A model generated the notes under the pieces. It was given only the letters and a program-made list of their open reading frames with translations, searched no databases and was not told where the DNA came from. From Gigaspora rosea (Eukaryota > Glomeromycota > Glomeromycetes > Diversisporales > Gigasporaceae), in contig QKWP01001731.1 in assembly GCA_003550325.1 (NCBI GenBank), positions 20,405 to 84,404 of the forward strand: a DNA stretch of 64,000 nt, read 5' to 3'. Shown here one piece after another: positions 35,725-46,599 of the stretch. Made by a program: the position numbers and the translations under genes. Numbering within the stretch: the stretch's first letter is position 1; each line of letters begins with the position of its first letter.

Positions 35725-37607
35725 TCATTCTTTTGTTTTGTTAAAATACAACATCGTAAGCATTTTCAATGATTCTGTACTTAAATTTTGCTGATTATCT
35801 TGAAGAATATTATTATAAGCAGAAAAGCTACGCTCAACTGCACAAGAAGAGATTGGCAACCAAATATAATCTAGAGCTATTTGATATAAAAGAGGAAGTT
35901 GTAAAGAAATTTTATCCCAAAAAATATCTAATGTAGTAAAATTAATAAGATTTAAATCTAAATTACAATAAAGTGACCATTCAGAAAAAAGTTCTGTAGA
36001 AGGTTGAAATAATTCAGGGATATCATTAGTATAATTATATAAATCATGATTAGTTATAGCAAGAAAAACAAATTTAGGATCAAAAATTTGAGTACTTTTA
36101 AATAAAGAACGGCAGGGATGATTTAAAAGATGAATATCAAATTTTTTTAAAGCAGTTTTAAAAGCATCTTGAAATACAGGAGAAAAATATATAATTTGAG
36201 TTTGATATTTGTTGAAACAAGCATTAATTTCTTCACCAAATTGTAAATTCGTAGTTCCAGATTTAAGAAAAATTTCTAAATGATGAATACACTGCTCAAT
36301 AAAAGGGAAAATTGGTTGACATTCAGATTGAAAATAATTAAGAGTTGAAATAAAAAATGGCACATAAATTTTAATAAAGGTAAGATAAATTTCTAAACGT
36401 GCATTTTCATCGAAGTCATTAAAAAATGAAACAATTTCATTAATATTTCCATTTGTTTCAATTTCATTTTCTTCTTTACAAAAACCTCAAATATACTCTA
36501 AATAATTGCAAACATAAATTGCTGTTTTGAGCCAAGAATTCCAACGTGTACTAACAGGCAGTGGCATAAGTTTTAAAGTAATTTGTTGATTTTGAGTTGA
36601 ATCTGATTCTAATTGATTATATTCTTTTATACCATGTCATTTTAGATAAATTATATATCTATTGCACCGGTTTTTAGAATATAAAAACATTTTTTTAAGA
36701 TTTGATACCAGCTTTTTTACATTATTAAAGTCTTCATTCGATAACCATGCTTCACTAAATATATATCGATATATAATGTAATTATTAAATTTAATATACA
36801 TTGATCTATGTACATATGTGCATAATTTATATATTAAGAAAAATAAATTTAATTTTACCTAATCAAGTTTAGGATATGCGCCAAGCAGGTGTTATGTTTA
36901 ATTTGAGGCATTACTGGACTAAGAATTTCACGGCAGGCTTTTTTCATATATGCAACTGAGTCAGAATTAATTAAACGAGGTGCTGAAAATGGAATTGACC
37001 ATTCTGTAAGAAGCTGAAAAACAAGACCACTAATTGTAGAATTATTAACAGGTTCAATATAATCAACAGAAAACAATCTTGTAACTTGGTGATAGGAAAA
37101 TAAAGTATTAACTACACTACGTCCTCATGAGTCAGTAGTTTTGTCAATAATAATTGATATGCATTTAGATTCAAAAAAATTTTTTAATATCATTATATGA
37201 GAATCAAATACTTCTTTAAGATGACGTCGTCTTAAAGTATCAGCACAAGGAATCATACCATCTTCACGACAATATTTTGAAAAAAAATCACGCATCTTAT
37301 CAATTTTTTCCAATGGGATATCAGCTGCAACCCATGCTTCCATTAGATCAGTAATTATAAGTTTTTTGATTTCAATATTTTTCATTGCACTAATAACAGT
37401 TTGTTGTTTGTCTGTTTGATTATTTTTAAGATATCGTTCACGCTTAGTTTTATGAGATTCTGAAGCAAGATGAGAGGTAACAGAAGTTCTATTTTCAAAA
37501 CTAATACTTTTGCTACAATAAAGACACATAAGTAGTCCATTATCAGCAAAAACATCAGGTCCGAATTCAGCGGCACGAGAAGCAGCAGTAATTTTTGAAG
37601 GTGGCAT
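35725..37607 (-). pseudogene. hAT transposase with one intron and three in-frame TGA codons
   Basis: Exon 1 is 37607-36859 and exon 2 is 36754-35725, with a 104-bp GT-AG intron (36858-36755); together they give 592 codons in one frame. An N-terminal BED-like zinc finger (CLYCSKSIS, then SHLASESH) is at residues about 28-53. The first catalytic Asp lies in IIIDKTTDS, the second in LINSDSVAYMKK; CLAHILNLI follows, then VSTRWNSWL. The C-terminal dimerisation region reads LPISSCAVERSFSAYNNIL. TGA codons interrupt at 37125-37127, 36637-36639 and 36487-36489, with no frameshift. Each would be restored by a CGA Arg codon, so CpG deamination is a simple explanation. The product as it stands would be truncated early, so this copy is probably non-autonomous though recently active. 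Confidence 0.9.
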
Positions 37608-38325
37608 ATTAAGTTTATGCTTTATGTTTTATATAAACTTTAAAAATAAAAAAAAATAAAATCTCAAAAAAATTTCAAGATATTACTAATCCGAATTTTA
37701 TTAATTGCTTCTTTATATATATACTTATTTGCAGAATTTTTAATTTATATTACGAATTTAAAGAATTTTAGAATATTATAATGCTTTGAATTTTGAACTT
37801 AACTATAGGAAGTATTTTCATTTTATTTTTCTTTTCTTGTATATTACATTTATTTTTCTTTATCATTAATTTACTTGTGAATTCGTTTGTTTTTATATAA
37901 GCTTTACCGTTTTTAGTAATATTACTACCTTCTTGTTCACGATTAATATGCATGACTATGATTCTATTACTATACTTTTTAGGTTAGCGAATTCGATTTA
38001 ATGCGCTTTGCAAAAATGTGACCTCTGCAGATTATGATATCATGTAAAATCACGGGAAATCAGGCGATTTTTCAATTCTAAGAGAATTTTACTAATTTCC
38101 AATAAAGATGCTGAAGTCAAAATTACGTATCAATATAAAATATTACAATGCTACTTCGATACTGTACTTGAAAAATATTTATTAGAATGCCTCCTGCGTA
38201 TAGTAAAGGCTTAACGTGGCGTACTATTTATCTACATTATGATGGCTATTCATTATTTTAATAAGAAACTATTACACCGAGAGCACAAGGAAAAACTAAA
38301 CGTTTCTCTTGTACTTAGTGAGTAA

Positions 38326-38526
38326 TTATAAAGTGCTATTTTTTTGACAAACATAATCTATTTGCTTTTTCACCCAATTAGGATTAAATAATCGTACTCT
38401 ATGTGGCGCATCAGGTAAGTTGCAATTACATATGTTTTGCTGTAAGTCAATTCCACAATACAAGCATTTTCGACAACTAAAACATGTTCCTCTGCGATAT
38501 TTTAGCTTTGTTTCTTGAACGTCAGC
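38326..38526 (-). CDS. Cys-rich exon inside the hAT transposon
   Basis: On the minus strand an acceptor-like GGTTATAATAG precedes a 66-codon open frame that ends at TAA (38326-38328). It contains RRGTCFSCRKCLYCGIDLQQ followed by NICNCNLPDAPHRVRLFNPN and ends WVKKQIDYVCQKNSTL. The cysteines fall as C-x2-C-x2-C-x2-C-x9-C-x-C, which looks like a metal-binding module. There is no ATG, so it should be a 3' exon; a convincing 5' exon was not found between it and the right TIR at 39197. It lies in the same orientation as the transposase, about 720 bases upstream of it. It may be a second transposon gene or a captured host fragment. The family is not recognised. Confidence 0.55.
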   Translation of the reverse strand, partial: ADVQETKLKYRRGTCFSCRKCLYCGIDLQQNICNCNLPDAPHRVRLFNPNWVKKQIDYVCQKNSTL

Positions 38527-39686
38527 TATTATAACCGAGTATTAAAGTATATTTATGTAAAAAGAAAGAAAATATGTTTATCGGAAAAAACAAATATCAA
38601 AATATATAAGTTTTGGGAATGACGTATTTTTTATATATGATCGCTGATCGAAACTATGATTGAAAGCATAATTTAATATATAAATTTAAATTGAATTTTT
38701 TATTAAGAATCACAGAGATTTTTCCATCATCATTACCATGAAAATACTTTTTTGCAAAGTGCTATAATTTAATATTATGTCTATTTCTCAATTATAACAA
38801 AATCACAATTTGTAATTTGATTTATTGTGATTCTAACCAAGTAACAATGAGTTATATAATTACTAATGATGCAGTAGAATCATTAGCTAGTTATGGCTTG
38901 ACCAATACATCATTGGGACGATTCTACTAGAATGATAAACTATTTCATATGCGATTTTTAAATTTTTTGAGGCTTTTTTGTTGGCTTTTTTTTTTTATAG
39001 TCGTATCAATTTTGGTAGAGTTTGTATTTTAATATTGAAATCTCTAAATTTTATGAAATTTTTAGAAAATTTTAGTTAAACTTAATAATTTTAGATATTA
39101 ATTTTTTCGAAATTAGAAATTTTAGAAAATTTGTGCTGATACTTGAAATTTTAGATTTTTTGTGAAAATTTTATATCTAAAATTTTACGGGTCCCTGGGT
39201 ACCACCATCTTGAATGGGAGCATTGGCGCAGTTGTGTAAGTTATACAGACAAATCCAAGGGACCGAAACAATTGAAACCCATTTGGCAAGTCCCGAGCAA
39301 AGAGGTAAAAAAGATCTTCTAATGGTACTACAAAAGACCGGAATTTCAGCTGGAGACCAAAAAACCAGACAGAAAAAGCCCTATGGCACGAGAGGACACC
39401 AACCTGGCCGCCGAAGTCGTACCGGAGGAAAAGGACCTATGTTTCGGAATTAGGTGCCAAGGAGAGGGAGTCCATCAGGCACATAAAGCCGGGCTGACCA
39501 ATCCTTCCAGGCTAACTGGTTTGGTAGTTTGGGAGAGATCAGTAAAGGTTGGAAGAAGGGTCGGATGTGAGTACTGGGAATCGAAATGAACCTGTAAGAG
39601 CAAATGGAACTCACTAGCCAGTGAGAAGTGGAAGCATGGATGCATGTACGTGTCAAGACCCAACGGGTTCTGGGTGTACCCATATG

Positions 39687-39938
39687 CAGTGTTGTCACTT
39701 GGACGTGTCCAAACTATGTTTTTTGTCCAACGTCCAAGATTGTCCAAAATCGTCCAAGCCTATGTCCCATGTTTAACTAATCAAGAAAGTAATTTAAAAA
39801 AATATATAATTATATATTTTTTTAGGTGCTGGACTCATTGGTAAAAAAATTAAAATAGATTATCTTAATAAAATTTTAAGTAATTTTAATTTGAAAAAAT
39901 GTTCAAAATGTCCAAAAAACGTCCAAGTGACAACACTG
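39687..39938. mobile_element. 252-bp hAT MITE, CAGTRTTGT-ended family, young copy
   Basis: CAGTGTTGTCACTTGGACGT and its inverse ACGTCCAAGTGACAACACTG are flanked by the perfect 8-bp duplication CCCATATG (39679-39686 and 39939-39946). TCCAAG units repeat near both ends. Inserted into copy c of the tRNA-headed element. An older copy is at 7000-7271. Confidence 0.95.
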
Positions 39939-41581
39939 CCCATATGGGAGTCTTTGGACGCTAAGAAGTGCTGGGACCACCAATACGGGTATAGCTGGTA
40001 CAAGTGCATGTAGTAGTAATAGGGTCCCCCTGAGCCTCATGATGGCATCCAACTATATCTAGTACTGGAAGCATTTGCGAAACAAGCCTGTTTACATCGT
40101 CACTATAGAGGGAAGTACAATCGTTCGCACATTACCGAATTTGGAATGTTAAATCCTGGGCCCCAAAGTTGCAGGAACCCGGCTAGTTGCGGCAGCATGC
40201 AGGCTTGAGATACTTACCCAATGTGGTAGAGGCAGCTGCATGGCTTGAGATATGAACTCCCGAGAAGTACGCCATTAGGGGATCTTAGGTACACCAATCT
40301 GAAAGCACAAAGCACCTACCTGGCAACATACACCAAATTGGAAATGATAATACTAGGTAGTGTGGGTAAAGTGGCGAACATATGGATACCAATTGTTGGT
40401 TGGAGAGGAACGTACAAGCCAGATCAGTCATATAAATAGGAATATAGAAGGCTCTGGTGGGTTTTAGCCGTGCATAAATGGTTGTATTACCTAAAGTCCT
40501 AGTTCCAATACTTGTATATAATATGTATGTACTTCGGCAATATGTCAACTTACTTAAATATTAATAAAAGTTTGGGGCAGGAGCTACACCCGGGGTTCCC
40601 CCTAATATTAAAAAAAAAAAAAAATTATATTTAGATTGGGTTTAAATGAACTTAATCTAATCTAACCTGTTCTGTAGTGTTCTGCAAGATTCAATCTGTA
40701 TCTGGATCCGATCCAGATCCGGTACTTCAGATTAAATCAAATTCATGATTTATAAGATTTGCTAAATCCAGAAAATCTGATCTAAAGTTCCATTTAGATC
40801 TGTTCACACTGATTGGTTGTACTTTATAAACAGACAGACATTTGTCTGATTGGCTGATATAATTAATTGCTCAGGTAACTTATTTATATAGTTTAAAAGA
40901 ATGTAACATTTAACAAAAAATCATTGTAAAAGCCATTTTTTATTTCAAAAGAATTACAGTGCAAAAATAATTAAAAATAATTACAGTACGCAATATCTAA
41001 AGATTAAAATAATTTCAAAAATTAATAGCTCTTGATACATAAAAGATATGAGAAAAAGAAAGTTGCTAAATTGTAGCCAAATTAATTTACTACAACTTAG
41101 CGGCTTTATTTTTAAAATAATTATTATATATTTTTGATTTATATTAGTTTAAAAATGCTTAATTTTTATATGATATGTCAAAAAATTAATGAAAATGTGA
41201 CAAGTTACATGTTTGGCCTCTTGCTATTGGCTAATTTGTTATTTTAATTAAAAAAAATTTTTTGAAAAAAATATTTTGACCAATCAAAATACAAGAAATC
41301 AAAAAAATAGTAAATTTCAATAGAAAATTTTTTAAAATGGGACAAGTCACATGTTTTAGTCTTTAGATGTCGTGAACTATAGTAAACCCAAGAACTTCTC
41401 TTAGAAGTAAATATTTTTACTATTTATTATAGTACTAGTTATGTTAACTATATGTAAGCTCTAAATTGCTAGAAACAGGCAACAAAAAAAGAAAGTTTGA
41501 GATATTATATATAAGATCTAAATTTAAAGGACTTTTCTATACTATTTAATACACCATTACAACAAAAAGCTTATATTAAAG

Positions 41582-42441
41582 TTTTTTTTTTTATATTAGA
41601 GAGAACCTCAGGTATAGCTCCTGCCCCAAACTTTTATTAATACTTAATTGACAATTCGCGAAAAAAGGAGAATTTGTATTAATAAAATACATAACACTTA
41701 ATATAAATTACATATAAAATACAAAAATCAGCATTCCTGACTATGTAAAGTAAAATTTTTATTAAGTTAACATCTTGTAGACTTCTAATAAAAGTTGTAG
41801 AGCTAGTTTTTGTGATTCTAATAATAGCTAGATCGGTAAAATTAGTCAGGTAAATAAAAAGTTACAAGCAATTAAAATTTGAAAACTTTTATAAAACTAT
41901 AGGAATCATGATTCCTGTATTAACATATTTTATTATGTTTTATTATAAAAATCTCTCTTGGTTAAAATTTTCCTTCTATCGCGAATTGTCAATTAAGTAA
42001 GTTGACATATTGCCAAAGTACATACATATTATATACAGGTATTGGAACTAGGACTTTAGGTTATACAACCATTTATTCATATCTAAAACCCACCAGAGCC
42101 TTCTATATTCCTATTTATATAACTGACCTGGTATGTACATCCCTCTCCAACCAACAATTGGTATTCACATGTCTGCCACTTTACTCACACTACTTAGTAT
42201 ATCACTTCCAATTTGGTGTACGTTGCCAGGTAGGCGCTTTGTGCTTCCAGATTGGTATATCTGAGATCACCTACTGGCGTACTTCTCGGGATTTTGTATC
42301 TCAAGCCATGCAGCTACCTCTACCACATTGGGTAAGTATCTCAAGCCTGCATGCTGCTCCAACTAGCCGGGTTCCTGCAACTTTGGGCCTAGGATTTAAC
42401 ATTTCGAATTCAGTAATATATGAATGACTGTACTTCCCTTG
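41582..42441 (-). mobile_element. tRNA-headed retroelement, copy e: 5'-truncated, inverted
   Basis: On the minus strand it matches the last part of copy c (about 40117-40605), from GGGAAGTACAGTCATTC through CAGGAACCCGGCTAGTTG to AATAAAAGTTTGGGGCAGGA and a poly(A) run (T11 on the plus strand, 41582-41592). Loss of the 5' end with a retained tail is typical of LINE-driven retrotransposition. A 345-bp MITE interrupts it. Confidence 0.85.
41648..41992. mobile_element. 345-bp MITE with TTGACAATTCGCGA ends
   Basis: Inverted ends TTGACAATTCGCGA and TCGCGAATTGTCAA flanked by TTAA (41644-41647 and 41993-41996). The target ACTTAAGT is palindromic, so a TA duplication (mariner-type) fits as well as TTAA (piggyBac-type). 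The uninterrupted target is readable in copy c. Related ends occur at 46881-47410. Confidence 0.8.
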
Positions 42442-43077
42442 CCTATACTAATGTTCTTATTTTACATATTCTAAATATTATAGAGTTAAAACATTAGTAC
42501 TATAGTAACTTCAGATTAAGTAGTAGGTTGATAATATATATATGTATGAATATTATTGTTTCATTAAATAGATATAGACTAAAGGTTATGTTGTACAGTA
42601 TCTCTAATAGGACATGATAATAATTAGGTAGCTGCGCGACGTTGTCACGCTAAAACCAGGAACAGTATACAAGCATAAATAATAGAGTGGTAACTAAATA
42701 ATACAATATATTTAACAATAACTAAAATCGATGATAGAACAAGACCATAACTCTTATTTGTATATATATATTATGTAAATCCAACACTAATAGTTTTTCT
42801 TTATTCTATTTTTCAGGTATTTCGGGGTCACGTGTCATGAGATAATTAATGGTAATTTAGTATTATAACTTTGATTGATATAATAATGACGACAACAATA
42901 GGTCACAGGATTTATCAATTTCTAAATTACTATATAAGAGTGGGTAGTACGAATTTGGTTATTTTACATTCTCTTCCTCACTATAGATAAAGACTTTGAC
43001 GATAATAACGGGAACATAAAAAATATATATATAGAGGGATAATTTATAACGTAAGGAATGTAATTTGGGAACATCTA

Positions 43078-43230
43078 CTATAGAGAATTTGAAGATGTAA
43101 CTTCAAGATTTAATTTTATTAAAGGTAAATTTGAGTCGTTTATATACTCTTCAATTACTTTACGTGTAGCTGCTCTTCGTTCACGTTTTTTTCTATTTCG
43201 AGCAGCACCTCTAGTTTCAATAATTGTCAT
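43078..43230 (-). CDS. Small basic ORF, 50 residues
   Basis: ATG at 43230, stop TAG at 43078. It starts MTIIETRGAARNRKKRERRA and continues ATRKVIEEYINDSNLPLIKL; the cluster of Arg/Lys in residues 7-24 suggests nucleic-acid binding. No family is recognised. It lies inside the ACCAGGAAC-ended repeat, so it may be an element gene or exon rather than a host gene. It could also be chance, given its size. Confidence 0.3.
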   Translation of the reverse strand: MTIIETRGAARNRKKRERRAATRKVIEEYINDSNLPLIKLNLEVTSSNSL

Positions 43231-43514
43231 GTTAAGAGTTGTTTAGATTGATAATTAAATACGATTGTTTAGCTAAGTTGGGCTTTTGATTTTTATTTTT
43301 TTTTTGCGAAGTTATGCGATATAAATTTTGAAAGAGCAGAATTCAAGTTTATATATATTTTAGCGTATTAGATGAATGATCTATTGTATGATTTCTTTGA
43401 TAAAACTGAGCAGAAATATCAGAAGCTAAATTTAGTGGATCAGACAATTGATATAGGTAACGTAAGTTTAGCAAATATAACTCACAAATGGAGGCGCAAT
43501 ATCTATACTACAAT

Positions 43515-43700
43515 TTCAACGTTGACTCATCAATCCGTAGATCTATCTTTATAAGTTATTAAACAGTCTCATCAACTCGTAGATATTTTTTTTATAAGTC
43601 ATTTCACAATTTCATCAACCCGTAGATCTTTCTTTTATAAATTTCATCGTCAACTCAATCCGTTGATCATTCTTTATAAGTCATTTTCCGTTGACTTATC
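43515..43700. repeat. Degenerate ~55-bp tandem repeat
   Basis: Four units containing CATCAACCCGTAGATCTTTC and TTTATAAGTCATT, with diverged spacing. Confidence 0.6.
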
Positions 43701-45508
43701 ATCATATATCATTTTTTTATTTGTAGAATCGACTCGATTTTTACAGGGCAATTCCAAAATTCCCGGTCGAATTTAGGCCCATGTGGTCAGTAGGTTCTAT
43801 AGCAAAATTATCGGCTGGGACTTTTCACTTAATGAACAGCTACGATTTCATTAGTAAAATTTTTAGACCCTTGGCAAAATTTATCATTTCAGGCCGATAT
43901 TTTTGATGTGCGTCTCAATTGTTATATAATATAGTTGTGTATAATTATTTATATATATTTATTCAGTACAAAAGTAAATCGAAATTATTAAACACGTATC
44001 ATAGAATACTGCACCAGTGCTCAAAACAATGCGTAGTTATGCATTGTAGCGTGAAGGTATATTAGAGTTAGAGAAATATAGCATTGTTTAACGAGCATAA
44101 TAAAGATTTTTTATGGGTATATTTATTTTACGTGCAATTTTTTTACATATGTATTAGTAAACTTCAAAAACAGTAGCAGTTTTTTTTTTTTTTTTTATTT
44201 GTATCTAAGATTAATCGACAAAATGGTTAATCAAAGTTTGTGAATATTTTGAAATTTGCAATCCTAATAAATACACCTTGTCAAAAATCAAGGTTAATAT
44301 GATTTTTGCGATAAATAAATACACCTTGTCAAAAATCAATATTAATATGGTTTTCGTGATATAGTATATATCAGCTCTCAAAAATTTACTAGTTATATTA
44401 AACAACTAGCGTACCGGAGGCTAAAAAAAACTTGCAAGGTTTGCTAAGGTCTGTTCTTTTGAAACGAACAATCTGGCTCTAATAATAAACTAAAGTCTAT
44501 TAAATTTTTTGTCGAATAATATATAATAAGTATCGTTAAGTAATTTCTAGCATTCAAAATAAATACATCTATTAATCTTTACCTGGTAACATTTTGCGAT
44601 GTCGTGAAGTATAAGCAAACCGTGACAATTATGATCATGCTGACCAATTGGCATTTAGATTTTGGGAACGTACATCATTTTTTTCTTAACTAAACCATAC
44701 ACTTCGTGATTTCATCACTCCGTTCCTGGTAAATAAGATTGATTTACTTTAACTTTCAAAAAAGATACTAAATAAAAAATAAAGATAGCTTCACTAATAA
44801 TTTATTTACATCTTAACTCTTTAATGGGTTCAGGTTTTTAATAATAAATATTATTTTATTACACTTACATATATATATATGTTTTTTAATTTTATATAAT
44901 AAATTCTTTGTATATAATTGTTGGCTTGTAAGCTTTTTAAGCAAAGTTTCTTTCATTTTTCTAGTATACATATAAAATGATAAACATATTAAAAACTATA
45001 TAATTTGATTAGTTAATTGTTATAGGCAATCATGAGTAGATTGACAAAATTAACCAATCATATAAATGTCTTCTTATGAATTATATCGTAACTATATCGA
45101 ATCCAGATCTGAATTCAGATCTTTTGGCTTCTAATTCAAATTTGAATATGAATCTAATCTGGTTTTCAGATCAGATCTGGATTTTTTAAAACATCTATCC
45201 AATTCAATCTGTGCGGAATACTACTGTTCTGTATTCTAAGCATAATAAATTGAAGATATTTCAGGACCTCAGATATCTTTTATATAGATTATAACAGAAT
45301 TTTGGCCAATTTTGATCTAATTTGCTAAAAATAACAAAACTATATTTACTTATCATCCTTAAAGAAGTGTTATTAATCACTTGTTTTTTTTACTTAGTAG
45401 TCTATCCCCTTCCCCCCTACCTGACTCTAAAAATTAGCCAATCAAATTATATAAAAATTTATATATATATAAATTTATATAATATAATTTTAAATATTAA
45501 TAACTTTT

Positions 45509-46424
45509 AAGGGTGTGGCGACTTAGGGAAGTTGGTAAGTTGTCATCCCCCAAATGGCAGCAGGTCTAGGGTTCAAATCCCACTGCCGACACTTTGGAAA
45601 AATAGATCTGTGTTATGGTAACTGTTTCCTGTCAATCGGTTGGGTGTATCACCTGTAGTCCTTGGTTACTATCTCGAATAGGAGCTTTTGGGCGAAGTTG
45701 TGTCTAGTGACACAGACAAATCCAAGGAACCAGAAAAATGGAAACCCATTTGGAAAGTCCCGAGTAAGGAGGTAGCAACGATCTTTGACAGTGCTACCAG
45801 AACCAAAATATCAAAAACCGGAGCTAGAGAACTAGATGATATGACCTTCGAAGGAGAGGGTCTACCAACCTGGCCGCTAGAGTTGTATCAAAGGAAAAGG
45901 ATCTATGTTCCGGAATTAGATACCAGGATAAGAAAAACCATAGTAGCACCTAATGCTAGGTAGATCAACCCTTCCGGGCCAACTAGATTGGAAGTTTGGG
46001 GTATTCGGTGATAGACCGGTAGGAAAGTAATGGTGGGTACCGGGGTTAGTGTAAACCTTACAAGGGCAGAAGTAGGTAACACAAGATACTGAAGTAGTCC
46101 TAAGGGGATGTAGTTAGCATCCGGAACTGTCTTCGACTGACTAATGTATCAGAGGGCTGTGCTGGTGATACAAGTAGGATTGACATGCGAAGCTTGGACC
46201 AGAGGGTTTAAATAGGCAATCTCCCCTAGTTGGGTTGTAGGTATGGCAGCTAGTGTAGAACCTTCAGGTGGACTACTTCAATTATACAACCAAAAGTTGT
46301 ACGTGTGGCTAGTTGTACCCTTATTCAATGTAACTCAATTGTGGGGTGCCCAAAGAGGCACCCTTGATCCACAGACTTGATTAAATAAACTCTCACCCAG
46401 AGCAGGAACTTTGACATAAAAAAA
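45509..46424 (+). mobile_element. tRNA-headed SINE-like retroelement, copy d (whole)
   Basis: The most complete copy, about 0.9 kb. The head begins GGGTGTGGCGACTTAGGGAA and has B box AGGGTTCAAATCC and the acceptor-like end GCCGACAC. The body contains ACCCATTTGGAAAGTCCCGA and TTGTAGGTATGGCAGCTAGT; AATAAA is at 46384-46389 and poly(A) starts at 46418. A perfect 15-bp duplication ATATTAATAACTTTT flanks it (45494-45508 and 46436-46450). A 91-codon frame (45688-45963) is not maintained in the other copies. Confidence 0.85.
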
Positions 46425-46599
46425 TATATATATATATATTAATAACTTTTGATCAACTGATCCGATTTAAATGATTTAACTACCAAAATGATCCTCTCGA
46501 TATGACGATTCTAATGAATCCAAAATTATCCAAATCTGATTATGTGCTCCATAAATCATTAGGGTTTTGTGTTATAGTAAATATAACACAAAACTCTAA

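Larger units (their letters stand above)
35527..39197 (-). mobile_element. Near-complete hAT DNA transposon
   Basis: A 3,671-bp element with perfect TIRs of 21 bp (beginning CAGGGACCCGTAAAATTTTA) and a perfect 8-bp duplication GGTACCAC (35519-35526 and 39198-39205), inserted into the tRNA-headed element. It carries an hAT transposase gene (37607-35725, minus) and a Cys-rich exon upstream (38526-38326, minus). Subterminal regions repeat AAATTTTAGATAAATTTTGA-type units (35590-35715; related units 38990-39190). The intact TIRs and duplication suggest fairly recent transposition; a relative may still supply transposase. Confidence 0.95.
35371..40622 (+). mobile_element. tRNA-headed SINE-like retroelement, copy c (split by a hAT transposon)
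   Basis: The head (35371-35450) has TGGCAACATAGAGAAGCTG and a B box AGAGTTCAAATCC. The body is broken at GGTACCAC by the hAT transposon (35527-39197), continues at 39206, is broken again by a MITE (39687-39938) and ends with AATAAA at 40563-40568 and a poly(A) run from 40610. Flanks AATTATATTCAGATTGAG and AATTATATTTAGATTGGG form an 18-bp duplication with two differences. Without inserts it is about 1.3 kb. Its last part also occurs inverted at 41582-42441. Short ORFs inside are not conserved between copies. Confidence 0.75.
42629..44731. repeat. ACCAGGAAC-ended repeat, copy 2
   Basis: Left TAGCTGCGCGACGTTGTCAC and GCTAAAACCAGGAACA; right CACTCCGTTCCTGGTAA. CCATACACTTCGTGATTTCA before the right end resembles the 33-bp repeat region near 3745. 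It holds a small basic ORF (43230-43078) and a degenerate tandem repeat (43515-43700). Confidence 0.45.
40675..45223. mobile_element. 4.5-kb hAT-like element inserted in the TIR of another
   Basis: Left TAGTGTTCTGCAAGATTCAA, right inverse TAGTATTCCGCACAGATTGA, with a perfect 8-bp duplication CTGTTCTG (40667-40674 and 45224-45231). Subterminal regions hold GGATCCGATCCAGATCCGG (left) and ATCCAGATCTGAATTCAGAT (right) arrays. No hAT transposase was found. It contains an inverted tRNA-headed retroelement fragment (41582-42441) and the ACCAGGAAC-ended repeat (42629-44731). The two ends of the older element at 28461-45238 rejoin when it is removed. Confidence 0.85.
28461..45238. mobile_element. Ancient hAT-like element swollen by nested insertions
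   Basis: Left end TAGAGTGCAGGACAGGTCAG matches the inverse of the right end, TAGAATACAGAACAGGTTAG, at 16 of 20 positions, all four differences being transitions. The right end is itself interrupted after CTGTTCTG by another hAT-like element (40675-45223) and resumes as TATTCTA at 45232-45238. The subterminal parts (28485-28620 and 35220-35370 plus 40625-40674) share GGTTTGGGTTGG-like and GATTAGATT motifs. Flanking 8-mers ATTGTAAT and AGCATAAT match at 5 of 8. No transposase of its own was recognised. Recognisable insertions inside it include those at 29364, 30461, 30761, 34041, 35371 and 40675. Confidence 0.55.

Noticed and set aside
38865-38935. Intact second copy of the 123-bp hAT MITE
   Set aside because: Only one arm matches well and no 8-bp duplication was found; treated as a decayed remnant inside the hAT transposon.
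39214-39698. Overlapping ORFs of 68-90 codons in tRNA-headed element copy c
   Set aside because: They fall on several frames of both strands, are not preserved in the other copies and are explained by the GC-richer body of the element.
39687-39938. Helitron origin
   Set aside because: Helitrons lack TIRs and target duplications; this element has both, with an 8-bp duplication, so it is a hAT MITE.
45509-45592. Functional tRNA gene
   Set aside because: A and B boxes are present but the cloverleaf is degenerate, the sequence continues into a repeated body, and it ends in poly(A); a SINE head fits better. The same holds at 1034, 6513 and 35371.
45688-45963. 91-codon ORF in element copy d
   Set aside because: The frame is not maintained in copies a or c and has no family resemblance.
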